In this document: one piece after another, positions 8,822 through 16,737 of the stretch
Position numbering within the stretch: position 1 is the stretch's first letter
Layout of the letters: each line of letters begins with the position of its first letter
Assembly: GCA_031270145.1 (NCBI GenBank)
Contig: JAISYD010000215.1
Location: forward strand, 1 to 23,770
Reading direction: 5' to 3'
Origin: Planctomycetota bacterium
GTDB lineage: Bacteria > Planctomycetota > SZUA-567
Length of the DNA stretch: 23,770 bases
The notes under the pieces: model-generated
Told to the model about the DNA's origin: nothing
The model's input: the letters and a program-made list of their open reading frames with translations, nothing else
Databases searched by the model: none
Translations under genes and position numbers: made by a program

Positions 8822-9523
8822 ATGTCCCTGCCGGAACTGCGGGAAGAGGTTTTTCGGGCCAACCTGGAGTTGGCGGATAACGGCTTGGCGCCGCTCACCT
8901 GGGGCAACGCCAGCGGCATTGATCGGGAAACGGGCTTGGTGCTGATCAAACCCTCCGGCGTCGCCTACAACCTCCTGCGGCCCGAGGATCTGGTCGCCCT
9001 GGCCCTGGACGGGAAGATCGTCGAAGGCCGGCTCCGGCCCAGCTCCGACGCCCCGACCCATCTCGCTCTCTACCGGGCCTGGCCGGAGATTGGCGGGGTG
9101 GTCCATACCCATTCCATTTTCGCCGTCTCCTTCGCCCAGGCCGGCCGGCCCATACCCTGCCTTGGCACCACCCACGCCGACTTTTGCCCCGGCAACGTCC
9201 CTTGCGTGCGCGCCTTGAGCAAAATGGAGGTGGAGGAGGACTACGAGGCCAACACCGGCAAGGCGATCATCGAGGATTATCAAAAGGCCGGCTTGAAACC
9301 GCTGGAATATCCGGGCGCGGTCCTGTCCCGCCACGGCCCCTTCGCCTGGGGCGCGACCGCCGGGGCGGCGGCGGCGAACGCCCTGATCCTGGAAAACATC
9401 GCCCGGATGGCCTGCCTGTCTCTGGACCTCAATCCCGGCCTGGGACCCATCCCGGAATACATCATCCAGAAGCATTACCGGCGCAAGCACGGTCCGGACG
9501 CCTATTACGGGCAGAAGCGCTAA
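8822..9523 (+). CDS. araD: L-ribulose-5-phosphate 4-epimerase
   Basis: This 233-residue member of the class II aldolase/AraD family interconverts L-ribulose 5-phosphate and D-xylulose 5-phosphate using zinc. The zinc ligands are visible as His95 and His97 (VVHTHS) and His171 (SRHGPF). Asp76 (SSDAPTH), Asp120 (THAD) and Tyr229 (DAYYGQKR) fall at the numbered positions of the catalytic residues of E. coli AraD, which argues against a fuculose-phosphate aldolase. Length is also the same class as AraD (231). AAAGGGAG precedes the ATG. It is the last gene before a strong terminator and supplies the exit of the pathway to the pentose phosphate pool. Confidence 0.92.
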   Translation: MSLPELREEVFRANLELADNGLAPLTWGNASGIDRETGLVLIKPSGVAYNLLRPEDLVALALDGKIVEGRLRPSSDAPTHLALYRAWPEIGGVVHTHSIFAVSFAQAGRPIPCLGTTHADFCPGNVPCVRALSKMEVEEDYEANTGKAIIEDYQKAGLKPLEYPGAVLSRHGPFAWGATAGAAAANALILENIARMACLSLDLNPGLGPIPEYIIQKHYRRKHGPDAYYGQKR

Positions 9524-9556
9524 GGGAGTCCGACCGCCGCGGGGCCTTGCCGGACG

Positions 9557-9592
9557 CGCCATGCGGAGCCGCTTCCGCATGGCGTTTTTTTT
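9557..9592 (+). terminator. Rho-independent terminator of the pentose operon
   Basis: CGCCATGCGG (9557-9566) and CCGCATGGCG (9575-9584) form a perfect 10-bp stem closing an 8-nt loop, followed by eight T (9585-9592). It lies 33 bp after the araD stop codon and separates the pentose operon from the regulator gene. Confidence 0.93.
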
Positions 9593-9955
9593 GTCTCGCC
9601 CCGGCGGCGCCAAGGCGGGATGGGGAAAGGGAAGGCCGAAGCCGGAACGGCCGGCCGGTTCCAATGCAGCCCGGCGGATCGGAGCCGCCAGGAACGCCGA
9701 AAATCCATTATTGCTTGAAAATGCCGGCTCCGGCGCCCTTGGCGGGAAATGCGGCCGCGCGGGCCCTATTTTCGCGGCGGCGGCGGGAAAAACATTTCCC
9801 CTTTGCCGCGGTTGCCTTATACTATTGCCTGGCGTCGTCGCCACTAGGCGGCATTTGTTGCTTGCCGTTCCGCCGGCCGATCCGCCCGGCATTCCAGCGT
9901 CCAGAAAAGTGCCGCGGCGGTTCCGGCAATCCCGCCGCGGGCGTGGGGAGCGTTT
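9593..9955. other. Gene-free stretch upstream of the sigma-54 regulator, weak promoter candidate
   Basis: No convincing gene lies in these 363 bp. A -10-like TATACT (9818-9823) has only a poor -35 (TTTCCC, 9795-9800, 17-bp spacer). That -35 is one arm of the small inverted repeat GGGAAA-AACA-TTTCCC (9785-9800). A second dyad GGAAC...GTTCC (9644-9662) encloses GGCCGGCC. I found no -24/-12 element with correct spacing here, so the regulator itself is probably expressed from a sigma-70-type promoter. Confidence 0.4.
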
Positions 9956-11365
9956 ATGGATCAAGGCATGCGCGCGCCGGTAGTGCTTATCGTGGACGAA
10001 CATGGCGAGAGCCGCGACACCATGCGCACCATCCTCGCCCCCGACGGCTTCGAGATCATTGAGGCCGACAATCCAGACGCCGCCTTGGCCGTTCTCAACC
10101 AAAAGTCGCCGGACATCGTCATCCTCGACTTCAATATGCGCGGCGGCAACGGCCTCGAGTTGGCCGGGAACATCAAGCGGCGCCTTTTGGACACTCCCAT
10201 CATCAGCGTCACCGAACAGCGGGACACCAGGGTGCTGGTGCAGGCGGCGCGCCGCGGCATTTACGACTATCTCCTGAAACCCATCAACGCCAACGATCTC
10301 AGGCTTTCCATCAGCCAGGCCCTTGAGGAAAAGCGGCTGAAGGACGAACTGTGCCTGCTCAAGGGACAGCTTGAGGAGAGGACCTCCCTTGCCGCCCGCA
10401 TGGGCAACAGCGACAAGGTGCGGGCGCTGATTCGCCTCCTGGAAAAAATCGCGCCCACGCCCTTCACCGTCCTCATCGAGGGCGAAAGCGGCGCCGGCAA
10501 GGAGCTGGTGGCGCGGGCGATACACGACATGTCGCGGGTCCGCGGCGGCCCGTTCGTGGCGGTCGACTGCGGCGCAATCCCCGAAACGCTTTTTGAAAGC
10601 GAGCTGTTCGGCCACGCCAAGGGCGCCTTCACCGGCGCGGCCGCGAACAAGGTGGGGTTTTTCGAGGCCGCCGACAACGGCACGCTGTTCCTGGACGAGA
10701 TTTGCAACCTTTCCTACACCTCCCAGCAAAAATTACTCCGCGCCATAGAGGAGCGCGAGGTTCAGCGCCTCGGCGCCATGTCGTCCCGCCATGTCAACGT
10801 CCGCATCATCGCCGCCTCCAACCGCTCCCTGGAAAAAGATGTGGAAAACCGGCTTTTCCGGGTGGATTTGTTGCACCGGCTGAAGGAGGTTTCGGTGAAG
10901 GTTCCCGCCCTCCGCGACCGCCAGGAGGACATCGCCTATCTCGCGAACCGCTTCCTGGACGAATTCAAGGAGCAACTAGGCCTGAACTGCGCCGGCGTTT
11001 CCCGGCCCGCCATGGCGGCGCTGATGAACGACTATTCTTGGCCGGGAAACGTCCGGGAGCTTCGCAACGTCATGCGCCAGGCCGCGTTGACTTGCGAAGA
11101 CAACCAACCGATATTCCCCGAGCACCTTCCCATTTCCGTCACCGGGAAAAAACGCCAGCCCATCGTCCAGGCGCCGGGATTCTTTTTCGATCTGGATACG
11201 GAAACCCTTGCGGACATCATAAAGCGGTACAGCCAGGAACTTGAGCGGGCGATTATCGAGCAGACAATCAAAGAGGCCAACGGCAACAAAGTCGCGGCCG
11301 CCAAACGCCTCAAGATCGATTACAAGACCCTGCACCGCAAGCGAAAAACCTTGGTTTTGTCCTGA
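9956..11365 (+). CDS. Sigma-54-dependent response regulator (NtrC family), probable activator of the downstream all operon
   Basis: The 469-residue protein has three domains. The receiver (about 8-125) has acidic residues Asp14/Glu15, phosphorylatable Asp58, Thr86 and Lys108 (LLKPIN). The AAA+ domain (about 145-375) has Walker A GESGAGKE at 176-183, the sigma-54-contacting GAFTGA at 223-228, Walker B TLFLDE near 243-248, arginine-finger region FRVDLLHRL at 301-309 and WPGNVREL at 362-369. The C-terminal Fis-type helix-turn-helix (about 430-469) includes GNKVAAAKRLKIDYKTL. All features needed to drive sigma-54 transcription are intact. No sensor kinase lies in the window, so it is locally an orphan. 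It is co-directional with allFGEDC and the gap contains tandem palindromes and a -24/-12 promoter, so it most likely activates that operon (inference). GGGGAG precedes ATG 9956. Confidence 0.93.
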   Translation: MDQGMRAPVVLIVDEHGESRDTMRTILAPDGFEIIEADNPDAALAVLNQKSPDIVILDFNMRGGNGLELAGNIKRRLLDTPIISVTEQRDTRVLVQAARRGIYDYLLKPINANDLRLSISQALEEKRLKDELCLLKGQLEERTSLAARMGNSDKVRALIRLLEKIAPTPFTVLIEGESGAGKELVARAIHDMSRVRGGPFVAVDCGAIPETLFESELFGHAKGAFTGAAANKVGFFEAADNGTLFLDEICNLSYTSQQKLLRAIEEREVQRLGAMSSRHVNVRIIAASNRSLEKDVENRLFRVDLLHRLKEVSVKVPALRDRQEDIAYLANRFLDEFKEQLGLNCAGVSRPAMAALMNDYSWPGNVRELRNVMRQAALTCEDNQPIFPEHLPISVTGKKRQPIVQAPGFFFDLDTETLADIIKRYSQELERAIIEQTIKEANGNKVAAAKRLKIDYKTLHRKRKTLVLS

Positions 11366-11378
11366 CTAGGGCTTAAAC

Positions 11379-11412
11379 GCCATAGCTATGGCATTCGTGC
11401 CATAGCTATGGC
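11379..11412. promoter_or_regulatory. Two identical 14-bp palindromes: candidate enhancer (UAS) for the sigma-54 regulator
   Basis: GCCATAGCTATGGC occurs at 11379-11392 and again at 11399-11412. Each is a perfect palindrome, separated by ATTCGT, giving 20 bp centre to centre (about two helical turns, same DNA face). The pair lies about 190 bp upstream of the -24 element, typical for enhancers of NtrC-family proteins. The whole element is also a perfect 15-bp inverted repeat (11378-11392 and 11399-11413) with a 6-nt loop. It could fold as an RNA hairpin after the regulator stop, but no U-tract follows. Confidence 0.75.
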
Positions 11413-11444
11413 GTGTTTCTAGCCGCGATTTTCCTGTTGCGAGG

Positions 11445-11502
11445 TAAAACCACCGCAATCGGGAAAGCCTTGGCGACGTGTTTTCCCGTGGTTTTATTTT
11501 TA
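11445..11502 (+). terminator. Terminator-like imperfect hairpin downstream of the regulator gene
   Basis: TAAAACCAC (11445-11453) pairs with GTGGTTTTA (11488-11496), and GGGAAA (11461-11466) pairs with the TTTCCC ending at 11487. The 3' arm runs into a T-rich stretch (11497-11501). It would end the regulator transcript and insulate the sigma-54 promoter downstream. The left-side bulge makes it weaker than the terminator after araD. Confidence 0.5.
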
Positions 11503-11583
11503 CCCGCTCCTTTTCTAGGCATATTGTTGAAGCGCGGCCGCTCCCGGTCAATAATTGCGCGTTCTTGGCCTGTTTTCAATAAT

Positions 11584-11599
11584 TGGTAAGTTTGTTGCT
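11584..11599 (+). promoter_or_regulatory. Sigma-54 (-24/-12) promoter of the all operon
   Basis: TGGTAAGTTTGTTGCT has the invariant GG (11585-11586) and GC (11597-11598) at the exact spacing of the consensus TGGCACG-N4-TTGCW, with the TTGC block complete. Transcription would start near 11610, leaving a leader of about 110 nt before allF. A weaker sigma-70-like pair (TTGAAG 11527-11532, 17 bp, AATAAT 11550-11555) lies just upstream. The nearby GAFTGA-containing regulator and tandem palindromes support the sigma-54 reading. Confidence 0.8.
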
Positions 11600-11719
11600 T
11601 CCTAATTTCACGACTATGTCCGCCCGGCAACGAGGGAGGTTGGCCAGGGCTGGTTCCGCCATGACATTGATCGCGCATTGTATTGCTCACTTTTCATAAC
11701 CAATTGAAACGAGGACGCC

Positions 11720-13249
11720 ATGAAAATCAAGACCATTATCATGCCTAACAGCTACCGGGACTCGGTCTTCCTGATGAAGCTTTCGGGGCAGGCGAGGGAG
11801 CGGGGAGGGGCTGAGACCGTTTCCGCCATGATGGGCACCGCCAGGAATAAGGATCTTTTCGAGGCGTCGGGGCTGATGACGCCGGAAATCCGGACGGCCA
11901 ACGCCAACGACCTGGTCATCGCGGTGAGAGCCGATGCCGACAAGCTCGACACCGCCGCGGCCGTGGTCGTCGCCATGCTCGACGAGGCTCCGGAAAAGAG
12001 GCAGGACGCCGCCGGCGTCTCGGCGCCCCGGAGCATCGACGGCGCGCTGGCCTGGGATCCGAAGCTGAACGCCGCCATCATTTCCGTGGCCGGCGATTAC
12101 GCCCGCTATGAGGCGGCCAGGGCGGTGACGAACGGCATGGACGTCATGCTCTACAGCGACAACATCTCCATCGCCGACGAACTTGCCCTGAAAACCATGG
12201 CGTTCCGCAAGAAACTCCTGGTCATGGGACCCGACTGCGGCACCGCCATCATCAACAAGACCCCCCTGGCCTTCGCCAACCGCGTGCGCCCCGGCCCCGT
12301 CGGCATCATCGGCGCCTCGGGCACGGGCCTGCAGGAGGTGTGCTGCCTCCTCGACCGCATGGGCGTCGGCGTCAGTCAGGCCTACGGCACCGGCGGCCGC
12401 GACCTCAAGGACGACATTGGCGGCCTCACCGCCCTCACCGCCCTGGAACGCCTGGCGGACGACCCCGGCACCGAGATTGTCGCCGTCATCGGCAAGCCCC
12501 CGGGGAACGCCACCCGCGCCAAGCTCCTTGAGCGTTGCCGCCGGCTCGGCAAAAAGGTGTTCATGCATTACATGGGCGCCTCCGATTATGCGGCGGAGAA
12601 CAAGGCCGGCATTGAAACCGCTGGGAATCTCAGCGATTTTTCGATCCTGCTGGCGAAACACGTCAACCCCGCCGCCGCCCTTGACGGCAAGACTGGCGAC
12701 CACCCGCTTTCCGCCGGTTTGCGGCCGGGCTTCCTCCATGGCGTCTTTGGCGGCGGCACCCTCTGCCAGGAGGCGGCCGAAATCGCGGCCTCCCGCCTCG
12801 CCGGCGAAAAATTCTCCAATCTCAAGGTCGGCGGCTTCAAGCATATTGCCGGCAGGGACAAGGTCGAGGGCCATGTCTTCCTGGATCTGGGCGAGGACGA
12901 GTTCACCGTCGGCCGGCCCCACCCGATGATGGCGCCGGAGCTGAAAATGGACCGCCTTGTCGAAGCCCTCGTCAATCCCAGGGTGGCGGTGGCGCTGATC
13001 GACATGGTCATCGGCTACGGCTCCAATTCCGACCAGGCCAACCTGGTGCTGCGGGCGCTGGAAAAGGCGGAGCAACTGTCCGGCGGCGCCAGCCGCGGGA
13101 AGCCGGTTGTCGCGTCGGTCTGCGGCGCCGAGGGCGACGCGCCGAGCCGGAGCGGCCAGGTCGCCATTCTTGAGGGAGGCGGGGTCACGGTTCTGGCGTC
13201 CAACGCCCATGCCGCCATGTGGGCGGTCCGGGCCGCCCGGGGCGTCTAA
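11720..13249 (+). CDS. allF: FdrA/AllF protein, oxamate carbamoyltransferase subunit
   Basis: The 509-residue product belongs to the FdrA family, related to succinyl-CoA synthetase-type Rossmann domains. GPVGIIGASGTGLQEV near 192-207 is the nucleotide-binding-like loop; the MGPDCGTAIIN stretch and a second domain containing GDAPSR are also characteristic. In E. coli, FdrA (AllF) with AllG and AllH cleaves oxalurate to oxamate and carbamoyl phosphate. Here it directly precedes allG and is followed by allE, allD and allC, so the assignment to oxalurate breakdown is strong. It is somewhat shorter than E. coli FdrA (about 555). GAGG lies 7 nt before ATG 11720. It is the first gene behind the predicted sigma-54 promoter. 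Confidence 0.88.
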   Translation: MKIKTIIMPNSYRDSVFLMKLSGQARERGGAETVSAMMGTARNKDLFEASGLMTPEIRTANANDLVIAVRADADKLDTAAAVVVAMLDEAPEKRQDAAGVSAPRSIDGALAWDPKLNAAIISVAGDYARYEAARAVTNGMDVMLYSDNISIADELALKTMAFRKKLLVMGPDCGTAIINKTPLAFANRVRPGPVGIIGASGTGLQEVCCLLDRMGVGVSQAYGTGGRDLKDDIGGLTALTALERLADDPGTEIVAVIGKPPGNATRAKLLERCRRLGKKVFMHYMGASDYAAENKAGIETAGNLSDFSILLAKHVNPAAALDGKTGDHPLSAGLRPGFLHGVFGGGTLCQEAAEIAASRLAGEKFSNLKVGGFKHIAGRDKVEGHVFLDLGEDEFTVGRPHPMMAPELKMDRLVEALVNPRVAVALIDMVIGYGSNSDQANLVLRALEKAEQLSGGASRGKPVVASVCGAEGDAPSRSGQVAILEGGGVTVLASNAHAAMWAVRAARGV

Positions 13250-13315
13250 GATGGTTTTGTCGTCGCATTCACGGGAAGCAATCGCAAAAAATACGCGGAG
13301 TACATGGAGATAACG

Positions 13316-14758
13316 ATGTCAGAGGATAAATTGCGCGTCGTCGCCGTCGGCGTCGAGGCATTCGATCAGGCCCTGCGGGACACCGACACCCCCTTCGTCC
13401 GCCTGGACTGGAAGCCGCCGGCGGCGGGCGACACCGATCTCGTCGGGGCGCTGTTCAACATAGACACGGCCTGCGTCGACGAGAACGGCCTGTCCCTGGT
13501 GGACAAGGCGAACAAGGAGGTATTTGACCGCATCCTGCGGGGCCAGCCCACGCTTCGGCGGATACTGCCCGCGCACCGCTGCATCGAGGGCATGACCAGG
13601 AACACCATTCTCCACTCCGGCCCGCCCATCAAATGGGAGGACATGTGCGGCCCCATGCGGGGCGCGTTCCTCGGGGCCATCCGCTACGAGGGCCTCGCGG
13701 AGACGGACGAGGAGGCGGCGGAGATGATGTCGGCCGGGAAAATCGCTTACGGCCCCAACCACGCCAGGAGCGCCATCGGCCCCATGACCGGCATGATATC
13801 CTATTCGATGCCGGTGTTCGTGGTGGAGAACGAGACCTTCGGCAACAAGGCCTATTGCACCATCAACGAGGGCATAGGCAAGGTCATGCGCTTCGGCGCG
13901 AACGGCCCCGAGGTGATCGAGCGCCTGCGCTGGCTGGAAAAATCGCTCGCGCCGGCGCTGGACGAGGCCGTCCAGGCCATGGGCGGCGTCAACCTGAAGA
14001 ACATCATCGCCCAGTCCCTGGCCATGGGCGACGAGATGCACCAGCGCAACGTCGCGGCCAGCCTGAATTTCTACAAGGCCGTCGCCGGCCCGCTCCACGA
14101 CGCGCTGAGGAAGCGCGAGGACGGGACGAGGGCGGCGGCGTTCATCGCCAGCGGCAACGAGCAGTTTTTCCTCAACCTCGCCATGGCCTCCGCCAAGTCG
14201 ATCCTGGATCCGTGCCGCGACGTCCCTTATTCCACCGTGATCACGGCGATGAGCCGGAACGGCGTCAATTTCGGCATTAACGTCTCCGGTCTCGGACAAC
14301 GCTGGTTCGAGGCCCCCTGCCTGAAGCCCGAAGCCCTTTACTTCCCGGGTTTCAGCGAAAAGGACGCCAACCCGGACATGGGCGATTCCGCCATCGTCGA
14401 ATGCATCGGCATCGGAGGCTTCGCCATGGGCTCGGCCCCGGCGGTGGTCCGCTTCGTGGGCGCGGGCGGCCTCGCCGACGCGCAGCGCTACACAAATAGC
14501 ATGGGGGAAATCACCATCGGCCGGAATCCGGCCCTGGCCATGCCGAACATGGACTTCGCCGGCGTCCCCACCGGCATCGACATCCGCAAGGTGGTGGCCA
14601 CTGGCGTTCTGCCGGTCATCAACACCGGGGTCGCCCACAAGGAACCAGGCATCGGCCAGGTCGGCGCCGGCATCGTCAATCCGCCGATGGCGATTATGGA
14701 GGAGGCGGTTCGCGCCTTCGCGCGGAAGTACGCGGGGCAATGCCGCGGCAATATTTGA
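13316..14758 (+). CDS. allG: DUF1116 protein YlbE/AllG, oxamate carbamoyltransferase subunit
   Basis: This 480-residue protein of the DUF1116 family is the usual neighbour of FdrA. Recognisable stretches include ILPAHRCIEGMTRNTILHSGPPI and GPMRGAFLGAI early, SAIGPMTGMIS, and NGVNFGINVSGLG later. ATG 13316 is preferred since GGAG is 6 nt upstream; ATG 13304 has its GGAG only 3 nt away. The gene is 66 bp after allF and 14 bp before allE, consistent with one transcript. By analogy to E. coli it forms part of the oxamate transcarbamylase complex. No catalytic residue can be assigned from sequence alone. Confidence 0.88.
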   Translation: MSEDKLRVVAVGVEAFDQALRDTDTPFVRLDWKPPAAGDTDLVGALFNIDTACVDENGLSLVDKANKEVFDRILRGQPTLRRILPAHRCIEGMTRNTILHSGPPIKWEDMCGPMRGAFLGAIRYEGLAETDEEAAEMMSAGKIAYGPNHARSAIGPMTGMISYSMPVFVVENETFGNKAYCTINEGIGKVMRFGANGPEVIERLRWLEKSLAPALDEAVQAMGGVNLKNIIAQSLAMGDEMHQRNVAASLNFYKAVAGPLHDALRKREDGTRAAAFIASGNEQFFLNLAMASAKSILDPCRDVPYSTVITAMSRNGVNFGINVSGLGQRWFEAPCLKPEALYFPGFSEKDANPDMGDSAIVECIGIGGFAMGSAPAVVRFVGAGGLADAQRYTNSMGEITIGRNPALAMPNMDFAGVPTGIDIRKVVATGVLPVINTGVAHKEPGIGQVGAGIVNPPMAIMEEAVRAFARKYAGQCRGNI

Positions 14759-14772
14759 TAGGAGGGGGAAAA

Positions 14773-15564
14773 ATGGGATTTCGAAACGGCAAAACAGGTT
14801 TTCCCGGGGATGTCCTGGCCTCGCGCTCGCTGATCAAGAAGGGCGAATACGCGCTCATCACGCCGGACGGCATGGTGAACAACGTCATTCCCGGCTTCAC
14901 GAATTGCGACGCGACCATCCTGGCCTCGCCCAAGCTGGGGGCGACCTTTGTGGACTATCTGGTCGACGTCAGGCCGGGCGGCGGCGTGGCCGCCTTTGGC
15001 GGCGGCGGGGTGGAGACCTTCGCCTATGTCGTCGCCGGCGAAATCTCCGCCGTCGTCGGCGGGAAAACCTCGGTTCTGGCTCCCGGCGGTTACATCTTCT
15101 GTCCGCCCAGTAAGTCGATGGACCTGAGTAACCCCGGCGGAGGGACGGCGAGCCTGTTCCTTTATAAGCGGCGCTACCGGCCGGCGAAAGGTTTCCGGGA
15201 GCCGCCGGTCATCATCGACAGCGTCGCCAATCTGCGGGCGATCGACTACGAGGGCATGGAAAACCTGAAGTTCTACAATTTCCTTCCCTCCGCCGGCGAT
15301 CCGGCGTTCGACATGAACATGCACATCCTCTCGTTCGAACGGGGCGCCTCGCACGGATATGTGGAGACGCACGTGCAGGAGCACGGCGCCTATATACTCT
15401 CCGGAAGCGGCATGTATAACTTGGGCGGCGAGTGGATGCCGGTGCGGGCGGGCGATTACATCTTCATGGGCGCGTACGTTCGGCAGGCGGCGTACGCGGT
15501 GGGGAGGGAAGGGCCCTTCGCCTATATCTATTCCAAGGACTGCAACCGCGACGAGGAAATTTGA
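14773..15564 (+). CDS. allE: (S)-ureidoglycine aminohydrolase
   Basis: This 263-residue bicupin enzyme converts (S)-ureidoglycine to (S)-ureidoglycolate and ammonia, protecting stereochemistry before AllD. It matches my memory of E. coli AllE (261 residues) along its length: DGMVNNVIPGF, CDATILASPKLGATFVDYL, THVQEHGAYILSG and YIYSKDCNRDEEI. The C-terminal cupin offers Glu198, His200, His204 and Gln238 with the spacing of the manganese ligands of the plant enzyme. GGAGGGGG lies just upstream of ATG 14773, so the upstream in-frame ATG 14740 inside allG is rejected. It is 37 bp before allD. Confidence 0.95.
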   Translation: MGFRNGKTGFPGDVLASRSLIKKGEYALITPDGMVNNVIPGFTNCDATILASPKLGATFVDYLVDVRPGGGVAAFGGGGVETFAYVVAGEISAVVGGKTSVLAPGGYIFCPPSKSMDLSNPGGGTASLFLYKRRYRPAKGFREPPVIIDSVANLRAIDYEGMENLKFYNFLPSAGDPAFDMNMHILSFERGASHGYVETHVQEHGAYILSGSGMYNLGGEWMPVRAGDYIFMGAYVRQAAYAVGREGPFAYIYSKDCNRDEEI

Positions 15565-15601
15565 CGCGGATTCGGCGGCGCGAGAAGAAAAGGACGCGAT
15601 C

Positions 15602-16672
15602 ATGAGTGAGGGAAGTACCGTACGGGTGGGGTATGACGAGTTGAAGCGGCTCATGAAAACGAAATTCATGCGGGCGGGCCTGCCGGAATCCCATGCGGAG
15701 GCCGTCGCGGATCATCTCGCCTACGCGGATTCCAGGGGCGTGCATTCGCACGGGGCGGTGCGGGTGGAATATTATTCCGAGCGCATCGCCAAGGGCGGCA
15801 GCAATGCTAAGCCCGACTTCAAATACGACCGCAAGAGCGACGGCATCACCATTTTGGACGGCGACAACGCCGTCGGGCATCTCGTGGCCAAGATGGGCAT
15901 GGAAGAGGCGATCCGCCTGGCCGACAAAAACGGGGTCGGCGTCGTCGGGATGAAACGGCTGGGGCATTGCGGCACCCTGTCCTATTTCCTGCGCCAGGCC
16001 GCGAAGCGCGGGTACGTCATGATCTCTATGGCGCAGTCCGATCCCATGGTCGTGCTCCATGGCGGCGCGGAGCCGTATTTCGGCACCAACCCCATCGGCT
16101 TTTGCGCGCCCAGGAAAAACGGCGAGCCCATTGTCTTCGACATGGCCACCACGGTCGGCGCCTGGGGGAAAATCCTGGATTCCCGCGCCAAGGGCAAGGC
16201 GATTCCCGACACCTGGGCGGTCGACTCCAAGGGCAGGCCCACCACCGACCCCAATGCCGTCGCCGGGCTGCTCCCCATCTCGGGCGCGAAGGGCTCGGGA
16301 TTGATGATGATGGTCGATATCCTCGCCGGCGTCCTTCTCGGGCAGCCATCCGGAAGGCGCGTGACCTCGATGTACGCGGATCTGTCGGCCGGCAGGGAGT
16401 TGGGCCAGATCCACATCGTCCTGAATCCCGAGTTCTTTGTCGGCCGGGCGGCCTTCATGGCTGGCATCGACAACATGGTCGAGGAAATCCACGCCATGAA
16501 GCCGGCGGAAGGCGTCGAGCGCCTGTGCTATCCCGGCGAGAGGAGCGAGGGCGTCGCCGAACGGTATCGCCGGGAGGGCATACCCATCGTCAAGGAAATA
16601 TACGACTACCTGGTCGGCGACGCCATACATTTCAACCGCTATGACCACATGAACGCCTTTGCCAAAAGCTGA
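15602..16672 (+). CDS. allD: Ureidoglycolate dehydrogenase (NAD-dependent)
   Basis: The 356-residue protein belongs to the malate/L-lactate/ureidoglycolate dehydrogenase (LDH2/MDH2) family and oxidises (S)-ureidoglycolate to oxalurate. Segments YADSRGVHSHGAVRVEYY, SQ/AQSDPMVV, FDMATTV-AWGK and PDTWAVD..G.PTTDP agree with E. coli AllD. The candidate catalytic His is His122 in RLGHCGTLSYF, with His48/His50 in the substrate region. AAGGA is 7 nt before ATG 15602. Its product oxalurate is the substrate of the AllFGH complex encoded upstream, so AllD links the aminohydrolase steps to carbamoyl phosphate formation and yields NADH. Confidence 0.95.
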   Translation: MSEGSTVRVGYDELKRLMKTKFMRAGLPESHAEAVADHLAYADSRGVHSHGAVRVEYYSERIAKGGSNAKPDFKYDRKSDGITILDGDNAVGHLVAKMGMEEAIRLADKNGVGVVGMKRLGHCGTLSYFLRQAAKRGYVMISMAQSDPMVVLHGGAEPYFGTNPIGFCAPRKNGEPIVFDMATTVGAWGKILDSRAKGKAIPDTWAVDSKGRPTTDPNAVAGLLPISGAKGSGLMMMVDILAGVLLGQPSGRRVTSMYADLSAGRELGQIHIVLNPEFFVGRAAFMAGIDNMVEEIHAMKPAEGVERLCYPGERSEGVAERYRREGIPIVKEIYDYLVGDAIHFNRYDHMNAFAKS

Positions 16673-16737
16673 AACCGGCGAGGATCGGCCTTGACGGGAG
16701 ATAGGCGGCTTGGGTTTTGACGAAAGGATGGAAAAGC

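Noticed and set aside
9841..9880. Possible -24/-12 promoter (GGCGGCATTTGTTGCTT) upstream of the response regulator
   Set aside because: The GG to GC spacing is off by at least one base for every alignment I tried.
8606..10729. 707-codon minus-strand open frame crossing araD, the terminator and the response regulator
   Set aside because: It spans two real plus-strand genes and a strong terminator and shows no recognisable domain.
11379..11412. CRISPR-like repeat pair
   Set aside because: Only two 14-bp units with a 6-bp separator; no array and no cas genes in the window.
11378..11413. Twin palindrome read simply as a Rho-independent terminator
   Set aside because: The stem would be 15 bp, but no U-tract follows and each half is itself a perfect palindrome, which fits a protein-binding site better. 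A better terminator candidate lies at 11445-11502.
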